20,830 nucleotides of DNA from Patescibacteria group bacterium UBA6263 (GTDB taxonomy: Bacteria > Patescibacteriota > Gracilibacteria > Absconditabacterales > Absconditicoccaceae), in assembly GCA_002441085.1 (NCBI GenBank), contig DJVF01000017.1, positions 1 to 20,830 of the forward strand, written 5' to 3'. Position numbers and translations under genes: made by a program. Positions 17,442 to 20,830 of this stretch are shown in pieces; position 1 is the first letter of the stretch; each line of letters opens with the position of its first letter. The notes beneath the pieces were generated by a model that did not search any database, was not told where the DNA came from, and saw only the letters and a program-made list of their open reading frames with translations.

Positions 17442-19922
17442 CTATCTCATCTCTTTAATAAAAAATTCCAACTCATCTCACATTTCAATTCTTTTAGATG
17501 TCTTGACCTTGATACCAAATTCTTCTCATTCTCATACTTCTTTGACAGTATCTTTATTTCTATGTAATGAAACCATTTCTCAATTTCCCAATATTTCTTC
17601 TCATCTAAGTATCCTAAATTTTGCATTTGAAACCACTTTTCATTCAATAACTTTTCATCATATAGTCATATCTTTACCTTTTGTATAAAATATACCAAGT
17701 ACCTCCATTTTTCATACTACCAATTCATATTCCTCCAACTGTATCATTCATTTAGTCAAATCAGTTAGATAGTCTGTCAATTCATATATGATATCAAAAC
17801 TTTTCATTTCTACTTTCATAATCTCAGCCTTCTTTTTCAACAAAGCATTCATAGAAAGATCAAATCACAAAAGCAAAGATTTGGAAGCCTGAGCCAAAGC
17901 CAAGTCAGCTTCTCCAAAATGTCATACATCAGAATGTACAATTTTTATCACGACATTTGGTGGTAAAGATATACCAAGCACAGCTTGTTTGAGCGCTTCC
18001 AGACTAGAAGATCAATCAGATTTTAATATAAGTCTAAGTTCAGATATTTTACTATCAGAAGCTTGTAATCAAGATAAAAATTCTTGTACAGCAGATTCTG
18101 CACTTTGCTTGATAGCTTTAGATTGGATTATATTTACTCTTTCATTAGCTTCTTTTTCATTTTTTACGACCTCTATCATACAACCTGGCTCTGGCATTTG
18201 AGCAAATCCAAGTATCTGTACAGGCTCACCTCATGTTGCACTCACCACACTTTTTCCATTCCGATTTTGCATTCTTTTTACTTTTCAGTGAGTATTATGA
18301 GCAACCAATATGTTTCCCACTTTCAAAGTACCAGTCAATATAATTATACTAGTAACAACTCATTGTTTAGGATCTTTGTAGGCATCCAAAACCACTCAAA
18401 CAGCACTTCTATTGGGGTTATATTTCAATTCCAATATTTCTGATTGTAAAAGTATATTTTCCAATAAATCCGATATTCATTGACCAGTCTTGGATGATAT
18501 TCATACTATAGGAGTATCTCATCACCAATCTTCTGGAGTCAAACCATGTTTAGCTATATCAGCTTTGATTTGTTCAAAATTATTACCAGGTTTATCTATT
18601 TTGGTTACCGCTATGATAATAGGTACTCCTGCAGATTTTGCATGATTTATAGATTCGATAGTCTGAGGCATTACACTATCATCAGAAGCTACGACTATTA
18701 CTGCTATATTTGTAAGTTTTGCTCATCTAGCCCTCAAACTAGTAAACAGCTGATGTCATGGAGTATCTATAAAAGTAATTTTTTTTCAATCATGATCAAC
18801 TACAGACGCTCATATAGATTGTGTGATTCATCCAGCTTCTCATCAAGCTATATTGGTTTTTCTAAGATAATCCAAAAGAGATGTTTTACCATGATCTACA
18901 TGTCACATCACAGTCACTATAGGCGCTCTTTCCAATAAATCTTCTGCTCACTTATCCACATCCAATACTGATTGCAAATCTCCAGTTATAAAATTTTCAA
19001 CATCCATTTTTGCCTCCTTTTTTTTGAGTGTTACTCACAAATCAGCTCATATCAAACAAGCTGTATCAAAATCCAAAGATGAAGTAATACTTGTCATTAT
19101 TTTGTTCTCCAATAATTTTTTCATAATCTCTGGCAAAGGTACTCATATTTTTTCAGAAAACTCTTTTACTGTAATTTTTTCATCTATTTCTACTTCTAGT
19201 TTTTTGATCAAATTAGCTGAAGTTGTTACTATCTTTTCTTTTTTTATCTCTTGTCTGAATGGCTCTGGCCTTTTAGCCTGAGTAAATTGCGGTGGTCTAG
19301 TACTATATCAAGCTTTATAATTTCCTCATTGTCTAGCTTGATAAGTTCATGGTTTGTTATAATTTCCTCATTGTCTAGCTTGATAAGTTCATGGTTTGTT
19401 ATAGCTTCCTCATTGTCTAGCTTGATAAGTTCATGGTTTGTTATAATTTCCTCATTGTCTAGCTTGAGATGAGACTGTTTTGGACGCAACAACTTTGGTT
19501 TGTATATGATCTGATGATTTTTTATCAATAGATTCTTCTTTTTTTTGTATAAATTCTTCTTTTTTCTGACTGGAAAAAGTTACAAAATCATCCTCAGGTA
19601 CAATTTCTTTTATATCTTCTTGTACAATATCTTCTATATCTATATCAAATTCCTCTTCTTTGACAGAAGTAAATCACAAACCACTCAAAAAACCAGAGGA
19701 TTGTCCTAATTCATCAGATTTGAGTGCTTTGGCTGGTTGAGTAGATACTTTTTTTATTTTAGATCTATTTTTTTCTATCAAATCTGTAATTTGTTGAAGG
19801 TTTTTTTCGGATACAGTAGCAACTTTTGCTGTCATAGCCTTTTTCATTATCTTTTCATAAAATTTAGCAAAAACTTGCTTCTGAACTCATAAATCTTTTA
19901 TAACATCATCTATACGTGGCAT
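17442..19922 (-). CDS. infB: Translation initiation factor IF-2
   Basis: An 826-residue GTPase. The N-terminal third is low-complexity and charged, and includes a 14-residue tandem repeat rich in Gln, Gly, Tyr, Asn and Pro (about residues 153-203). An IF-2 N-like segment (ITVKEFSEKMGVPLPEIMKKLL) precedes the G domain. There, GHVDHGKT (G1, to about residue 346), GGITQSIGA (G2), DTPGHQLF (G3), TKID (G4, residues 440-443) and SSKTG (G5) are visible. The beta-barrel domain II (VGVVLDAYKDPKQGVVTSI), domain III (ILKSDGSSSLEALKQA, IVHSDVGHFGEADL) and domain IV, which binds the fMet-tRNA end, follow and end at TAG. Known role: GTP-dependent placement of initiator tRNA and subunit joining. G4 has Thr where Asn is usual. 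The first gene of the infB-pth unit; the start MPRIDDVIKDLGV has no Shine-Dalgarno. Confidence 0.96.
19317..19466 (-). repeat. 42-bp tandem repeat inside infB (3 full copies plus 24 bp)
   Basis: The units at 19317-19358, 19359-19400 and 19401-19442 and the partial unit at 19443-19466 are identical except for two bases in the third copy, which change Asn to Ser. Each encodes QARQGGNYNKPGTY, with two of its three glycines as TGA. The near identity at DNA level implies recent expansion by slippage or unequal recombination. Confidence 0.93.
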
Positions 19923-19955
19923 AAAAATAAGGAAATACTAAAAATCTCAAGTCAA

Positions 19956-19983
19956 ATACTAACAATATGATACTTATTTTCAA
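19956..19983 (-). promoter_or_regulatory. Candidate promoter for infB
   Basis: On the minus strand TTGAAA (19983-19978), a 16-base spacer and TAGTAT (19961-19956) stand about 34 bp before the infB ATG. The match is reasonable for a sigma-70 promoter, but AT-rich DNA gives many such matches. Confidence 0.4.
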
Positions 19984-20028
19984 TCTAATATTCACATAAA
20001 ACACAACAAAATAAATGTTCATCAAAAT

Positions 20029-20057
20029 TTGACAAATAAATATTTTTAGTTTATAAT
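20029..20057 (+). promoter_or_regulatory. Consensus sigma-70 promoter for the collagen-like protein gene
   Basis: TTGACA (20029-20034), a 17-base spacer and TATAAT (20052-20057) are both exact consensus at ideal spacing. A start of transcription near 20064 would give a leader of about 25 bases before the ATG at 20089. It is the best promoter in the window and suggests strong expression. Confidence 0.75.
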
Positions 20058-20088
20058 TAATATATATTTTAATAAATATAAAAATACA

Positions 20089-20830
20089 ATGAAAATATCC
20101 AATTTTCAAAATCATAAAATCTGATCCAAACCAAAATTTAAGATTCAGAATTTTTTTATGATATTATTAAGTATTATCATATGACTTGGATCTATATTGG
20201 TATTTGCAGATGTAGAAATCAAAACAGATTTTCAAAATGCAATACAAACAATCAAAACAATTATAATTTCCAAAAACTCAACAGATACAGAAAGTGAAAG
20301 ATTATTTGATATCAATAGAAACAACGACACCAAAATAAGATTATACAAAAGTAATCTCTCACGAGGTAAAATTCAAGTCACATGAGATCTAGACAGATTA
20401 GATGATATATTATGAATCAATACAGGCGGAGAAATGGTTTTTGTAGATAAATCTTTGATATGAAGTTTGGGATGATGAACATCATGAGTAGACTGAGCAA
20501 CATGAGCTACTTGAGCAACAGGAGCTACATGAGCAACCGGTTCTACTTGAGCAACAGGATTTTTACAAGCAGGTATTACTTGAGCTACTCCATTTCGAAA
20601 TGGATCTTCTCGGACTACAACCAATACCAACATCTACAATAACTGATGAAATATATGAATATGAATCCCTTGATGAACTCCTTTGACGGCCAAACTCAAT
20701 ATAAACTGAATGATCAGATTATTAACATGAGCATCAATTTCCTGTAACAATGATCTTGCTTGATCAATAAGATATATCTGACAATGTCTTCAATTGTGTG
20801 ATTGAACCAAACGATTTGATATACAATGAA
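20089..20830 (+). CDS. Secreted collagen-like, tail-fibre-like surface protein (5' part; runs off the window)
   Basis: At least 247 residues are visible with no stop. A basic lead is followed by a hydrophobic signal segment (FFMILLSIIIGLGSILVFA, about residues 19-37). A polar region of about 90 residues precedes ten consecutive Gly-X-Y triplets (20476-20565): GTS, GVD, five GAT, GST, GAT, GFL. After a Thr/Asn linker comes a segment like those of trimeric fibre and S74-peptidase-type proteins: GNIGIGIPGGTPLTAKLNIN, then GASISC, AGSIRYI and LCDGTKRF. Collagen-like GAT repeats are known in spore-coat BclA and phage tail fibres, where they trimerise. An export route and a surface adhesion role are inferred. 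Most repeat glycines are TGA codons. It has a consensus promoter, and the start lies in the same ATAAAAATACAATG context as the pilins. Confidence 0.75.

Noticed and set aside
19251..19472. Plus-strand repetitive Ser/Leu/Ile ORF, and a CRISPR-like look of the 42-bp repeats
   Set aside because: The repeats are contiguous with no unique spacers and lie in frame within IF-2, so they are coding tandem repeats.
20373..20633. Minus-strand ORF with repeated AQVAHVAPV
   Set aside because: It is antisense to the Gly-Ala-Thr repeat of the collagen-like protein and has no independent support.

Overview
The window is AT-rich bacterial DNA in which almost every long gene is interrupted by in-frame TGA. 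Reading TGA as glycine (genetic code 25) restores full-length, recognisable proteins. Examples are the GPGRGSGAGS loop of DnaE, the GGGIPGL tail of YbaB/EbfC, the GGGGHKSAAG motif of a DHH phosphoesterase and the KSGT motif of a penicillin-binding protein. This is the code of Absconditabacteria (SR1) and Gracilibacteria (BD1-5), members of the Candidate Phyla Radiation. T4SS-type pilins, non-canonical ribosome-binding contexts and compact gene packing fit that assignment. The exact lineage cannot be told from this window alone.

Layout, left to right. (1) The 3' end of a GH26-type glycoside hydrolase on + (2-919). (2) A convergent minus-strand cluster, transcribed right to left: a class B penicillin-binding protein (4743-2323), a divergent transketolase-C/E1-beta-like protein (2297-1365) and ebfC (1298-936). 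(3) Two tandem paralogous T4SS pilins on +, each with its own intrinsic terminator (4953-5964). (4) dnaE on + (6170-9022), which lacks the usual N-terminal PHP domain. (5) A YrbG-like Ca2+/cation antiporter on - (10066-9104). (6) An NrnA-like DHH/DHHA1 phosphoesterase and a polyprenyl-phosphate sugar-1-phosphate transferase on + (10284-12684). (7) A minus-strand tRNA gene whose anticodon loop is split by a structured 92-nt insertion (12959-12795). (8) ligA on + (13024-15309). (9) A PIN-PhoH ATPase gene on + (15418-16800), the only long gene here with no TGA-Gly codons. (10) infB then pth on - (19922-16845), separated by a 7-bp tandem repeat. infB also carries an internal 42-bp tandem repeat. 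(11) The start of a secreted collagen-like, tail-fibre-like protein on +, running off the window end (20089-20830).

Much of the window is housekeeping: replication and repair (dnaE, ligA), translation (infB, pth, a tRNA), RNA and nucleotide turnover (nrnA, phoH), wall synthesis (PBP) and glycan initiation (sugar transferase). Interleaved are surface or interaction genes (pilins, collagen-like protein, GH26 enzyme) that would suit a host-attached, reduced-genome bacterium. No CRISPR array, IS element or prophage was seen.

The points most worth checking are the tRNA with a non-group-I insertion, the standard-code phoH, the PHP-less DnaE and the collagen-like protein whose repeat glycines are mostly UGA-coded. 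Gene boundaries come from hand translation under code 25.
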